Below, piece after piece: positions 33,915-44,726 of a stretch of DNA of 64,000 nt (the first letter of the stretch is position 1; each line of letters begins with the position of its first letter). The notes below the pieces were generated by a model. That model had not been told where the DNA came from. It ran no database searches and saw only the letters and a program-made list of their open reading frames with translations. The DNA is from Macrostomum hystrix. Lineage: Eukaryota > Platyhelminthes > Macrostomidae. The position numbers and the translations under genes are program-made. The stretch is taken from the NCBI GenBank assembly GCA_950097015.1, contig CATNEN010000025.1:3573001-3637000 (forward strand), given 5' to 3'.

Positions 33915-35560
33915 TATGTTCCTTCTGTATCTGATGCAACTCAAATCTCGGTTCCTTCTGTATCTGATGCAACACAAATCTCAGTTCCTTCTGTATCTGA
34001 TGCAACTCAAATCTCGGTTCCTTCTGTATCTGATGCAACACAAATCTCAGTTCCTTCTGTATCTGATGCAACTCAAATCTCAGTTCCTACTGTATCTGAT
34101 GCAACTCAAATCTCAGTTCCTCCAGAACCGGAGGCAACTCAAATCACAGTTCCTACTGTATCTGATGCGACTCAAATCTCAGTTCCTCCAGAACCTCAGG
34201 CAACACAAATCACAGTTCCTACTGTATCTGATGCGACTCAAATCTCAGTTCCTCCAGAACCTCAGGCAACACAAATCACAGTTCCTACTGTATCTGATGC
34301 AACTCAAATCTCAGTTCCTCCAGAACCTCAGGCAACTCAAATCTCAGTTCCTCCAGAACCGGAGGCAACTCAAATCTCAGTTCCTCCAGAACCGGAGGCA
34401 ACTCAAATCACAGTTCCTACTGTATCTGATGCGACTCAAATCTCAGTTCCTCCAGAACCTCAGGCAACACAAATCACAGTTCCTACTGTATCTGATGCAA
34501 CTCAAATCTCAGTTCCTCCAGAACCTCAGGCAACTCAAATCTCAGTTCCTCCAGAACCGGAGGCGACTCAAATCTCAGTTCGTCCAGAACCGGAGGCAAC
34601 TCAAATCTCAGTTCCTTCTGTATCTGATGCGACTCAAATCTCAGTTCCTCCAGAACCGGAGGCAACTCAAATCTCAGTTCCTTCTGTATCTGATGCGACT
34701 CAAATCTCAGTTCCTTCTGTATCTGATACGACTCAAATCTCAGTTCCTCCAGAACCGGAGGCAACTCAAATCTCAGTTCCTTCTGTATCTGATGCAACTC
34801 AAATCTCAGTTCCTCCAGAACCGGAGGCAACTCAAATCTCAGTTCCTCCAGAACCGGAGGCAACTCAAATCTCAGTTCCTCCAGAACCGGAGGCAACTCA
34901 AATCTCAGTTCCTCCAGAACCGGAGGCAACTCAAATCTCAGTTCCTTCTGTATCTGATGCGACTCAAATCTCAGTTCCTCCAGAACCGGAGGCAACTCAA
35001 ATCTCAGTTCCTCCAGAACCGGAGGCAACTCAAATCTCAGTTCCTACTGTATCTGATGCGACTCAAATCTCAGTTCCTCCAGAACCGGAGGCAACTCAAA
35101 TCTCAGTTCCTTCTGTATCTGATGCGACTCAAATCTCAGTTCCTCCAGAACCGGAGGCAACTCAAATCTCAGTTCCTCCAGAACCGGAGGCAACTCAAAT
35201 CTCAGTTCCTACTGTATCTGATGCGACTCAAATCTCAGTTCCTCCAGAACCGGAGGCAACTCAAATCTCAGTTCCTTCTGTATCTGATGCGACTCAAATC
35301 TCAGTTCCTTCTGTATCTGATGCGACTCAAATCTCAGTTCCTCCAGAACCGGAGGCAACTCAAATCTCAGTTCCTTCTGTATCTGATGCGACTCAAATCT
35401 CAGTTCCTCCAGAACCGGAGGCAACTCAAATCTCAGTTCCTACTGTATCTGATGCAACTCAAATCTAAGTTCCTCCAGAACCTCAGGCAACACAAATCTC
35501 CGTTTTTACCATAGAAATCAAGGTTCCTACTGTACCTGATGCAACTCAAATATACTGGAA
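33915..35560. repeat. 33-bp satellite of two unit types, about 48 units
   Basis: Two 33-bp variants alternate irregularly: one contains tctgtatctgatgcaactca and the other cctccagaaccggaggcaac, both followed by aaatctcagttcc. A 531-residue + frame reads SVPSVSDATQI and SVPPEPEATQI repeats, but a second + frame is also open for 532 codons and there is no flanking conserved domain. Coding status is therefore unproven. Confidence 0.92.
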
Positions 35561-36061
35561 ATAAAAAATAACATGAAAACAAGCTTCGCGATCTTTCAGG
35601 GATTATCGTTGCTTTGAGCAAAAAAATCGCTTGCAAACTTTAGTGTTAAATTTGTTGTTCTAACTGAAAATAGTAAACACACGAAGAATTGTAATCATTG
35701 ATTACAGGAACTTATTAAATTCACGGTAAAAATTCACGATGAACTCTCATGCGAAAATTAGCTAGAAGAAAAGCTGCTGTCAGAAAATCTGAATTTTCGC
35801 CCCTGACCCAAAAGCGTTACTAACAGTAGTATGCAGTGAGAGTTAGGTATTTTATTTGCATGAAATAAGCTAACCCTGAACTTGGCATTTAATCGAAAGA
35901 AATTTTAGGACTGTAGCGTGATAAAAATTTCTGTAAAAAATGATGACCGTGAGTCCAAGATTCACAGAATCCAAGATTCACAGAATCACGGTATCCTAAA
36001 TTCACAGAATCCCAAATCCAAGCTATCCTGAACGCTACACTGCAACAAGCAGCTTATAGTC
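35561..36061. other. Spacer before HYPK
   Basis: AT-rich, with a few copies of gattcacagaatc at about 35955-36015. Nothing else is recognised. Confidence 0.5.
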
Positions 36062-36484
36062 TTAAGCAGTCAGCAAGGCCCGCATTGCCGCATCCAGGTT
36101 GGCGCCGTTCTCTCGCAGGCATCGCTCTGCAGCTGCCTGAGTGATCTCAAACTCTCTGGCTAGCAGATCTGCATGCTCCTTGGCCACCTTGACCTTGCCG
36201 AGTTCGCGCTCTCGCCGCTGCTTGTCAGCCTGATCGTGCGCCTGCCTGGCGGAGACCGCCCGCATCGCTTCGCCGATTTCGCCGCCGACTGAGCGTTCGC
36301 CGGCTAATTCTGCCTCCTCAACATAGTCCGTCACTTTGCCAAGATCGCGAGCTCCGCGCGCCTCAAGCTTCGACTGCTTGGTGTCGCCATCAGCCTCCAA
36401 CTGGGTTTCAGGCTCGGAGGACTCTTCGTCCGATTCAGCGGTCGCCGACGCGGCCGGCTGCTCATTGGCCGAGTTTTCCTTCGC
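36062..36484 (-). CDS. HYPK-like (Huntingtin-interacting protein K) main exon
   Basis: HYPK is a small ribosome-associated regulator of the NatA N-terminal acetyltransferase with chaperone-like activity. The exon encodes 140 residues: an acidic disordered N-terminus, then DLGKVTDYVEE, a charged helix (QRRERELGKVKVAKEHADLL) and a C-terminal UBA-like domain (FEITQAAAERCLRENGAN) ending MRALLTA. This order and the AAAERxLRE motif match HYPK. No in-frame ATG precedes the conserved part. The frame instead opens at an acceptor, ccactccag|gcgaag (36485/36484), so the start codon must lie in an unfound upstream exon or be supplied by trans-splicing. It lies about 1.0 kb downstream of INSIG on the same strand. 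Confidence 0.82.
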   Translation of the reverse strand, partial: AKENSANEQPAASATAESDEESSEPETQLEADGDTKQSKLEARGARDLGKVTDYVEEAELAGERSVGGEIGEAMRAVSARQAHDQADKQRRERELGKVKVAKEHADLLAREFEITQAAAERCLRENGANLDAAMRALLTA

Positions 36485-37517
36485 CTGGAGTGGGGGCGAC
36501 AATTAAGCAATTAGTGATTACATTTTTAAACATGCTTGTAGCGCTACTTATAGTAGATAACATTAAACAAACTAGTTAAATAGGGACATCTTTCCTTGCG
36601 AGTGTGCAATACAACATACAAATCTTTTTTTTACTCATTTTGTCTGGAATTTAAACTTTCTTAAATGTTGAATGTTCTTAATAAAAAATATTAATAACTG
36701 CAACGCTAAAACTCTGGCACTAAGGAGGTCCCCGAGCTCGATTCCACAGAGAGGCATCGTTTATTCGGGGCAAAGAAGGTTTGAGGGACTTTTGTCACAC
36801 CTGCTAAGTATACACACTAAAATGTCACAAATGGACACATTTGAGAGACTCTTTTGAGATTGAGAGATTGAACGGTAAACATTTTTTTATTCTGGTTTAC
36901 ATATAGAACACATAAAATATCAGATTAAGAGCATACAATTTTAGTCTATCCATCAAAGTTACCAGCCAGTAAACTAGCAAATCTGGGCTGTGCATACATT
37001 TCCGACTCAGGCTAATATGGGCAATATTGTATACACGGGAAACAGTTACTAACACGCACCGGTTTACAAAGACTAGTAAATGAGTAATTCAGTTTAACTT
37101 CTTTATCGAGATATTAACATTTTCAGACAATTAAAGGTAACTAAAGACAATTTACAGCCAAACTCAGCAGTGAATTATCTAGCATGTCATTCAGTAATTT
37201 AATTACACAGACAAAAACAGATTGCCGTAAAGTGTGACAAAATGACATCAATGATAGCTATCAACAATATCATCATATTTTTATATGCCATCATCAAAGC
37301 CAAAGGTAATCAATAAGTTTTAAAATTGTATAGCAATTCATATAATAATTGAAAACACGCGTAGCACATAACAAGGACATTTAGTTCAGACTTTTCAGTC
37401 TAGATTGAAACTGCCTGAAGGCCAGTAATCTTGCTCAACAGTGCAAAGTGCTCAGAAGTATATACAAGTGATATTATTAATAGCAAATCTATGCAAAAAG
37501 CTGTCCTAATACAGATG
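36485..37517. other. Spacer between HYPK and INSIG
   Basis: AT-rich, with a degraded family-A SINE head at about 36725-36860 (gagctcgattccacagagag). No convincing HYPK 5' exon was found. Part of it must be INSIG 3' UTR. Confidence 0.5.
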
Positions 37518-39170
37518 CTAATCCCCGTGCGACTTGGCACCAGACGCTGCCGCCGACACCGCCGAGTTCGCCTGCGCCGCTAGCAGCCGGCCGGCCAGAC
37601 CGACTGTGACGGAGCCGCTAAAGAAGATGCAGGGCAGCCAGGCGCGAACGCGCACGAAATCCACACTGGGCCTGTAGGCGTCAAGGCTAATCATGAGCTG
37701 ATTGACAGCTGCGGCTAGTAGGGCGATAACCAGGGCCAGGCCTAGGCCAGATCTGGAGCCGTCAAAGTAGAACCAGAGGCCTAGACTCATGCCAGCCAGG
37801 CACAGGCTGAGCTGGGCGTGAGACATGAAGTCGATTTTAGCCGCGGCCTGGTTTAGCCCGACAAACAGGGCGGCGCAGCGGATCACAGAGCTCCAATCGG
37901 TGCGCTGGGCGATGGTTGGGTCGCCGAGCAGACGGTCCACAGTGGGGTAGAGCAGGCCGATGGCCACTTAGGGAGGATTAGGTCGGACGGGTCGTCCGAG
38001 TAAGAGTAAGAAATGGTGCTTTAACAACCTGTTGATTAAAATTCTAAGTCCTGCGAGATAATAAGGTAATTTGGGAGTAGAAGAACTGTAAGCAGGGAAA
38101 ATGAAAGCAGGAGAAGTGGAAGTAGGGGAAATGTAAGTAGGGGAAGTGGAAGTAGGGGAAATGTAAGTAGGGGAAGTGGAAGTAGGGGAAATGTAAGTAG
38201 GGGAAATGGAAGTAGGGGAAATGGAAGTAGGGGAAGTGGAAGTAGGGGAAACGGACGTAGGGGAAGTAGGATTAGGGGAAATCTGAGTAGGGGAAGTGGA
38301 AGTAGGGGAAATGGAAGTAGGGGAAGTGGAAGTAGGGGAAATGGAAGTAGGGGAAATGGAAGTAGTGGAAATGGAAGTAGGGGAAATTGGAGTAGGGGAA
38401 ATGGAAGCAGGGGAAGTGGTCGTAGGGGAAGTCGTCGTAGGGGAAGTGGTCGTAGGGGAAGTAGAAGTAGGGGAAAGGCAAGTGACAGCAGGAACATCAA
38501 ATTCGATGCAGTGACCGCGATAATGCGTTTGTCTCTCGCATCAAGCCCCCACATGCTCGATTCCACAGCAAGGCCGCATTCATTTTTGTAGCAGCCGCGG
38601 AGAGAAGGCTTGGGTGTTGTTGTGCAATATAGTGTGAGCGTGTACCTATGTACAGAATCAGAATGCTCAGGTGACAGCGGAATAGGCAGAATTGTCTCTC
38701 GCTGGCTGTGGCTCTACTGTTACCCGATTTTGTCAATGCACACTGCCCTACTGCAATTATTGTTATTATTGTTTTACGAGGGCAATCCTACAAAGCACAG
38801 TAAGAGTGTACACTGCCTGAGTCCTGACGATAAGAAAATAGGTGCAACCTCCGGGGAGGTTGAGGAGGGATAAAACTCCTCAACTAAACATGCATATGTG
38901 TGTGTGCTCAGGGTACATAGGAATGGGCAGAATTGACCATAAATTGACTGTTCCAAAATTGATGCTCCAGTGGCAGTGCCAACATCTTGACTCACCAGCG
39001 CTTATTCCGCAGGCTGGCGGCACCCACATGCCAGACTTGACCATGCCAAGCCACATCTCGGATGTAATTAGCGCCTGACTCTTCTGCGCCTGCATCAGAT
39101 TAATTAGTAGGCTGACACCAACGCCGAATAGGAACAGTAGGCTGACTCGAAACGCCAGCTGAACTGCCAT
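37518..39170 (-). CDS. INSIG family ER membrane protein (2 exons)
   Basis: INSIG proteins bind SCAP and HMG-CoA reductase in the endoplasmic reticulum and mediate sterol feedback. The model is 207 residues (human INSIG2 is 225). Exon 1 is 39170-38996 (donor gctg|gtgagt, phase 1) and exon 2 is 37966-37518. Exon 1 holds the first hydrophobic segment and MWVPPACG, equivalent to the WWVPPCCG motif. Exon 2 holds IGLLYPTVDRLLG, LSLCLAGMSLGLWFYFDGSR, SGLGLALVIALL and DFVRVRAWLPCIFFSGSVTV, including the Asp of the conserved DFxxxRxWLPCIFF motif. Several hydrophobic helices fit the six-span topology of the family. The single intron contains a 15-bp array and two SINE fragments. Confidence 0.92.
38090..38485. 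repeat. 15-bp tandem repeat in the INSIG intron
   Basis: Units of gtaggggaaatggaa/gtaggggaagtggaa. The Glu/Val/Gly and Pro/Leu/Phe open frames are artefacts of the 15-bp period. Confidence 0.93.
38512..38940 (+). mobile_element. Family-A SINE plus a second partial copy in the INSIG intron
   Basis: 38512-38770 has the head (gcgtttgtctctcgcatcaa, then tgctcgattccacagc) and the body, with an internal deletion and an attattgttattattg tail. 38771-38940 repeats the 3' body (gtacactgcctgagtcctga and gaatgggcagaattgacc). Confidence 0.75.
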
Positions 39171-40988
39171 TTTTGCTAGTTTAATAAAATTAAACGCTTA
39201 GAATTTAGATGTTGAACAGTAGCCAGAGCCAGAGACTATTTAGCACTTCAGGCACTGGGAATTTAACCACACATTTGTAGTCTTGGCAAACTGCAATCAT
39301 TTTGCAACAGAATGTTAAGACAAGTGGAAATTTTATCATAATAAACTTATAAATTTGTTCGAGTCAATAGGATTTAGAGCTAAGAAAAAAAGTTAAGAAC
39401 TAAAAACTTTTAATAGTACAAGACAGCAAAATAGTCAAAAGTTATGTCCTGTCTGGAATATTAGCAAAAGTAGAAAATAGTGGCAAGTTGACTTATTTAT
39501 CTCAATGACATGACACAAAAGTTTTTAACTATAATAAACTACAAAAATTAATTAAAAAATATAAAATTACATGTAACTAAAAGCTGAGATAAAAAAAATT
39601 TCTTTGGTCAGATGATGAGTCACAAGTCTGAACTATCTGTTTCTGTACCCATCATTATAAATTTGAGAGGGCTCAAGTAGTTGGTTCTGCTAAACAATGC
39701 TGCTGCTTCTGATTCAGTTTAGTCCTTCAATCCACCACAATTTTTCTGGCAGTTGTAAATATTTAAGGTCGGGCTTATAGTTAAATGATGCAGAATGTTG
39801 GTGCAACTTGATTGACATGTTGAACTGCTTGCACTAATATGTGCTCTGTGTATACAAATAACATAACCTTGACTTTTCTATTAAGTGAAACTAAATGTGG
39901 ACTAAAAAATGAATATAGATTAACAAAAATCTTAGATAAAAATCACAAGTCTGTTTGATTTCTAGGTAGCTTTTTGTATATTCCATATCTATCTCAGGGG
40001 CAAAAAATGGTCTTATTGCATCATTACTTATAAAAACAATTGTCTCATAGGCCTAATTTAATTGTCTAAGAAACATATTGAAAAATGTCTATATGGCATG
40101 GCACAAGTCAAAGCCTATGAGTTGATGCCAAGATTTTTAAGCTATGGGATAGTCCATTTTATGCACAGAAATTTTCAAGCAAAGATAGAGTGTGATTAAG
40201 CATTCTATGTAATATTCTGTGGACTATAGTTAAAGATAATGAAACTGTACTGAAAGTATATAATGGCACTTAGCATTGTATTGTTACTACATGTAGGCAG
40301 CAGTATGCAATCACTAGTATCAAAATTAAAATTCTATAATTCTTTAAATATCTGTGGTTTGTGGTTTTGAAATAATAAATAGACCAAAAAAACCTCACAA
40401 AATAAAAATAAAGCTAGACCAATCCAATCAGCCATTTCAATGAGCAATCAGCCATTCAATCAGCCAGAGACTATTTAGCACTTCAGGCGGAACAAGGGCG
40501 GAATTCAGAGTCAGGAAAGTTGAAAAAGACTGGAGGACAGCAGGACATCCATTTAGAGCCTCATCATTTGAAGGGTGCTCATGAAGCATGGTTTCCTGTC
40601 TTTTTGTTTGCTGCTATCTTGTTTGCATTTATTTTTACTTTAAAAAATTGGAATAAACCAGGAAGATGAAAACGAAGTCATCTGCTACGGCATGTATTCT
40701 CAGAAAAAAATATTTAATTTGTAAATGCATGGAAAGTGTCCCGTCCATTTTCTAGTCGCCTAGAGGCTTGCCTTCATTTTCTAGTTATCGGAATCGAAGC
40801 GAATTCTTTGAAAGGAATTCTAACGATTTTAACAAAAAGCAAAAGAAATCTATGCTTCATTAACGAATATAATTTTGTTTCTGCAGAAATTATGTAATAA
40901 TTAGGCAATTTTTCTGAATTTACTTATACATTTTTAGTTACATGTGATCAGAACTTCCAAACTCGAAATCTTTTTGACTAGTTGCTAA
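39171..40988. other. INSIG upstream region, non-coding
   Basis: AT-rich, no recognised gene. A 27-bp direct repeat (agccagagactatttagcac plus ttcaggc) occurs at 39227-39253 and 40462-40488. The gypsy target duplication ctaa is at 40985-40988. Confidence 0.5.
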
Positions 40989-41684
40989 TGTAGTAGTTGC
41001 AATTTATGCCGTATTTTTACATTTAAAGTTTTGTATTTCCTAGAAACGCAGCGTTAACGTAGAATTGAATATTTTGTTTAAATGCCGCTTTTTGTTTTAA
41101 TCATGTCCGCCACCCCGAAAGAAACCTAATATATACGAGAGATTTTAGACACGAAAAACCCAACTCGCGTTCCTCCCGCAAGTTCGGAAAGCAAACTGTT
41201 TAAAGCAAGTGAATAAAGTTGTTATTATTCTTTTAGTTAAAGACTACAAGCTGGAAATTGTATGTCATAAGCGAGATTTCGTACTGAAATAAGATATACA
41301 GGTTGGATCTGATCCAGACAGTAAAACCCAGAAGGGATTAAATTAATGCAGATTTTGCAGAAGGAAATAAAAGGAAACTAAGGGAGTAATTCCAAATAAG
41401 AGAGAGAGAGTGTGAGATTGGACACCCTCCGATCCACTGGTAGCCTTTGTCGGACTGAACTTAATAAAAGACTGTGTGTCACTAACATAAAATATACATA
41501 TGAGTTATTCGTGTGAATCAGATTAAAATAGTGTCTTACCGCTCGGACACTTGCATGCTATCACAGAGTAAATAACTACTCTAATATAATATTATAAAGT
41601 GTTATACTAATTAAAATTGCTAGAGTTTAAAAGCCCTGTGACCATTTGATAGAATATTAACAAATAAGAAAGGGCCCTCCCACA
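40989..41684 (+). repeat. 5' LTR of the gypsy element
   Basis: 696 bp. A TATA-like stretch, cctaatatatacg, lies at about 41126-41138 and an aataaa lies near 41212. Immediately after the LTR, tggtgacagcggtgaagg (41688 on) is the probable tRNA primer-binding site. Confidence 0.93.
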
Positions 41685-41740
41685 ACTTGGTGACAGCGGT
41701 GAAGGATCGGAAAAATCCAGTCAAACACCAGAAAACCGTA

Positions 41741-42640
41741 ATGGCAGGAGTTCAAGATGCAATTGGAATGTTAGCCGAAGAGCTGAGGAATCGATTGGAA
41801 TTAGGCCCAATGAGGCATGTTAAGATCCAGAAATTTACCCCAAGCCAAGATATCAGAATTTGGCTAACCGCCTTTGACCAAAGGTGTGATTCTGAAGGAA
41901 TAGAACAGGAAGAGCACAGGAAGAGGGAGCTCTTAGCCAACTTGGATTTAGCCACTGCGTTTGCAGCAGTACAACGTCTTAACTTACCAGAAGATCTAAC
42001 CTACGAGGAATTTAAGGAGAGACTAGTAGAGAGATTCGGTCGTTTAGGTAGTTCAGCAGAGTTTAGAGAAGAATTTCGAGGCAGATTGCAGGGCAGAAAT
42101 GAGCAGATTGACTCTTTTGCCGATGCACTTATTGAGCTAGCAACCCGTGCTTTCCCGAATATGAATGCCGAACAACGCGAAGAAGAGGTTGTCGAGCAAT
42201 TCATCAAAGGCGCTAGAATTCCCTCAGATACTAGGGAAAAGTTGATTTTCGCCCAACCAGCCAGTCTGCAAGAGGCTAGGCGAATGTTAAGGCGCATTGA
42301 AGCCGCTTGGCAGAGGTCACACAAAAGTGGACTACGAGTTGTGAGAGATGAGCCAAGTAATGACGAAGATCAGAGCAGGAAGCTGGAAGATCTGATTGAG
42401 AAGCAGAAGCTGGAAATCAGCAAACAGAAGAAGCTCATTGAGACTCTTACTCAAGAGAAGAGAAAGGCTGAAAGCCAGACACTGCCACCTCAGCCGCTCA
42501 TGCAGCAGAAAGTGCATTTCCAGAAACCCTATCAGCAGTCAAGGCCTTCGCCGACCTGCTATAACTGTCGCAAAGTTGGACATATCGCAAAGAATTGCCA
42601 AAGTCCACGACAGTATCAGCGGTTCCATCAGGGAAACTGA
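41741..42640 (+). CDS. gag: Gypsy gag
   Basis: Capsid/nucleocapsid precursor, 299 residues from the ATG at 41741. The capsid part has FTPSQDIRIWLTAFD and LPEDLTYEEFKERLVERFG, typical of retrotransposon gag. It is followed by a lysine/glutamate-rich coiled-coil-like stretch (about residues 205-250) and one CCHC knuckle, CYNCRKVGHIAKNC. The open frame extends a little upstream, but only through non-ATG codons. The stop TGA (42638-42640) directly follows the heptamer GGGAAAC. Confidence 0.92.
   Translation: MAGVQDAIGMLAEELRNRLELGPMRHVKIQKFTPSQDIRIWLTAFDQRCDSEGIEQEEHRKRELLANLDLATAFAAVQRLNLPEDLTYEEFKERLVERFGRLGSSAEFREEFRGRLQGRNEQIDSFADALIELATRAFPNMNAEQREEEVVEQFIKGARIPSDTREKLIFAQPASLQEARRMLRRIEAAWQRSHKSGLRVVRDEPSNDEDQSRKLEDLIEKQKLEISKQKKLIETLTQEKRKAESQTLPPQPLMQQKVHFQKPYQQSRPSPTCYNCRKVGHIAKNCQSPRQYQRFHQGN
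42631..42640 (+). promoter_or_regulatory. Probable -1 ribosomal frameshift site, gag to pol
   Basis: G GGA AAC in the gag frame fits the X XXY YYZ slippery rule and is the last sense sequence before the gag stop. Slipping by -1 enters the pol frame exactly, which is open downstream. No secondary structure was computed. Confidence 0.7.
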
Positions 42641-43846
42641 ATATCGAGGGACGACAGTCGAGGCCACGCCCCTCCAGAAATCCCAGATTCGAACTTTCGG
42701 CCTCCCAGTCAAGTCGTTACCCTGTAAAGTCCCAATGTTTTTATCAGACTGGGAAGCGTCATGCACTTTATGCGTCAGCACCTCGCCTATCAGCACCTTA
42801 TGCGTCAGCACCTCGCCTATCAGCACCTTATGCGTCAGCACCTCGCGTATCAGCACCCTATGCGTCAGCACCCCGCGTAACAGCACCTATTGCGTCAGCA
42901 CCCATTGTGTCAGCATCTATGTCAGCATCTACCGTGTCAGCACTCGACGAGTCAGTGGAAGAGGATCTAGCATCCGAGGAGCCGGAGCCAGTTACAAGGA
43001 CTCTCGTTGGAAAGTGCAACAAGAAGACTCAAAGGACAAGTAAGAAAATCTTTGTTTCCAATTCTAAACTAGAATTAGTTAAGCCGGAAGGATATGAAGC
43101 TGTAGTAATAGGGACTATTCAAAAGCAGGAAGTAGACTTTATCCTAGATACAGGAGCCAGAAATTGCTTCTTAAGTAAATCTGTGTGGACTAAACTGATC
43201 AAGCCCGATCAGATCAAGAGCACTGATAAGAGAGTATCTACCTTTGATGGTACCAGAGTTCAGTTGGAAGGAGAAAGCTGCATTATTGTCCGTTTTGGTG
43301 ACATCCAAATGGAAGTCGATTTCTTGCTATGCAGTCACGAATGTGATAACATACTAGGAATGGAATTCTTCATTGGATACTGTGAGAGCATTAACATCTC
43401 CAAGGGAATGTTAATACTCCATGAAGGATCTTGTATCCCTATGCAGTTTACTCACCTCCCAGTGAAAGTTTGCCGCGTTTACACGCAAGAAAGGGCTGTG
43501 ATCCCAGCCAACAGCGCACTGAGAATCCCCGTGCGATTAGCCAAGAATGCGGAATGTAACTTCGGTACCCCAATGACTATTGAAGTGATCGGAGATGGCG
43601 TAAGAGCCAAAGAGTTGACATTAGACATGGTCCCAACTCTTGTCACCATGAACGAAGGTTCCGCTATCGTTGAGATCATAAACCATCATCCTGTTGATGT
43701 GAAACTGGCAAAGTCAGCCCTGATTGGCTTAGCCAAACCCATGAAAGCCAAGGAGTTGAATTACTTCGAAGAACAGTCAGAACCCGAAGCCACTGTGAAA
43801 GTAAATCAGACCCAAACGATTGAGAATGCGTGGATTGAGGAGGTCA
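42631..43846 (+). CDS. pol: Gypsy pol, N-terminal part (protease), interrupted
   Basis: Expressed in the -1 frame relative to gag. About 42770-42960 is a 30-bp repeat encoding SAPRLSAPYA-type decapeptides. The aspartic protease motif FILDTGARNCF follows, with Asp at 43147-43149, and then a CDNILGMEFF segment near the end of the protease fold. At 43847 the frame runs into the BEL 5' LTR and stops within it, so pol is disrupted in this copy. Confidence 0.9.
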
Positions 43847-44178
43847 TGTCGCTAAATTATCATGAAGTGCGCCTGCACTGGACCCCCTCATGCATTACTC
43901 GTATCTTCGCTGCCTGCCCACCTTTTCTCTAATGTACGCCTCAACCCCCCCGTGTTCGCCACCCCCTCTCGATCGCTCGTCTCTTATCTTTCTCTCCACA
44001 ATGTACGCTCAGCTCCCCCATTGTTATCTCGCTATAATAAAATCAATAAAATTGGTTACGAGACTTCTGGCTATATATTCTTGACCCGCTGGCTCTCGGA
44101 CCGCCGCAAGGATTTCTAATCGCACCAACAACCAACCATTATTTAAGCCTCACTTAAATTTACGTGTAAGTCACAACA
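43847..44178 (+). repeat. 5' LTR of the BEL/Pao element
   Basis: 332 bp, from tgtcgctaaatt to cacaaca. Contains tataataaaatcaataaaat at about 44030-44050, a combined TATA-like and polyadenylation signal. An 85-codon open frame occurs identically in both LTRs and is not a gene. Confidence 0.95.
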
Positions 44179-44214
44179 TGGCGCCCAATCTAAATTAAAA
44201 CGCTGTTTCTCGTC

Positions 44215-44440
44215 TCGTCGCGGTCTCGTTGTCTCGGCTCTGTCTAGTCGTTGTTTTCTTCTGTCTCTTCGCGGTCTCGTCATCTCGGTTGTCTCTTCGC
44301 GGTCTCGTCATCTCGGTTGTCTCGTCGCGGTCTCGTCATCTCGGTTGTCTCGTCGCGGTCTCGTCATCTCGGCTCTGTCTCGTCGCGGTCTCGCCTCGCC
44401 TGTCTCGCCGCGATTTCGTCAGTCTCTCGCGGTCTTATCG
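44215..44440. repeat. About 28-bp tandem repeat in the BEL leader
   Basis: Units contain tctcggttgtctcgtcgcgg and tctcgtca. They lie between the primer-binding site and the polyprotein start, in the untranslated leader where packaging signals usually lie. Confidence 0.85.
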
Positions 44441-44726
44441 TGGCGGTTTCGCTCCTGGTCTCAGGACACTTCAGTACTTCCCGGACTACATCATCAGACT
44501 GTCGATTGTGTAGTGAGCTTGTCCGACTTATCCGTACGATTTTTTTCAGTTCCTGTTCAATTTCAAAGCAACTCTTGTTTTTTTTGCTCATTGTACCATT
44601 GGACCATCTTCCTCCCTTCTTTGGTTGACTATTTTCTCTAGGGTCTTGGCTTATCCCGGGTGTTGACTGCGCTCTGTCCTTCGTTTATCGGTCATCTAGG
44701 GTCGAGCTCGTTTGAGTTGCTTCATC

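Noticed and set aside
43862-44119. 85-residue frame, identical to one at 50534-50791
   Set aside because: It lies wholly inside the BEL LTRs, so its duplication only reflects LTR identity.
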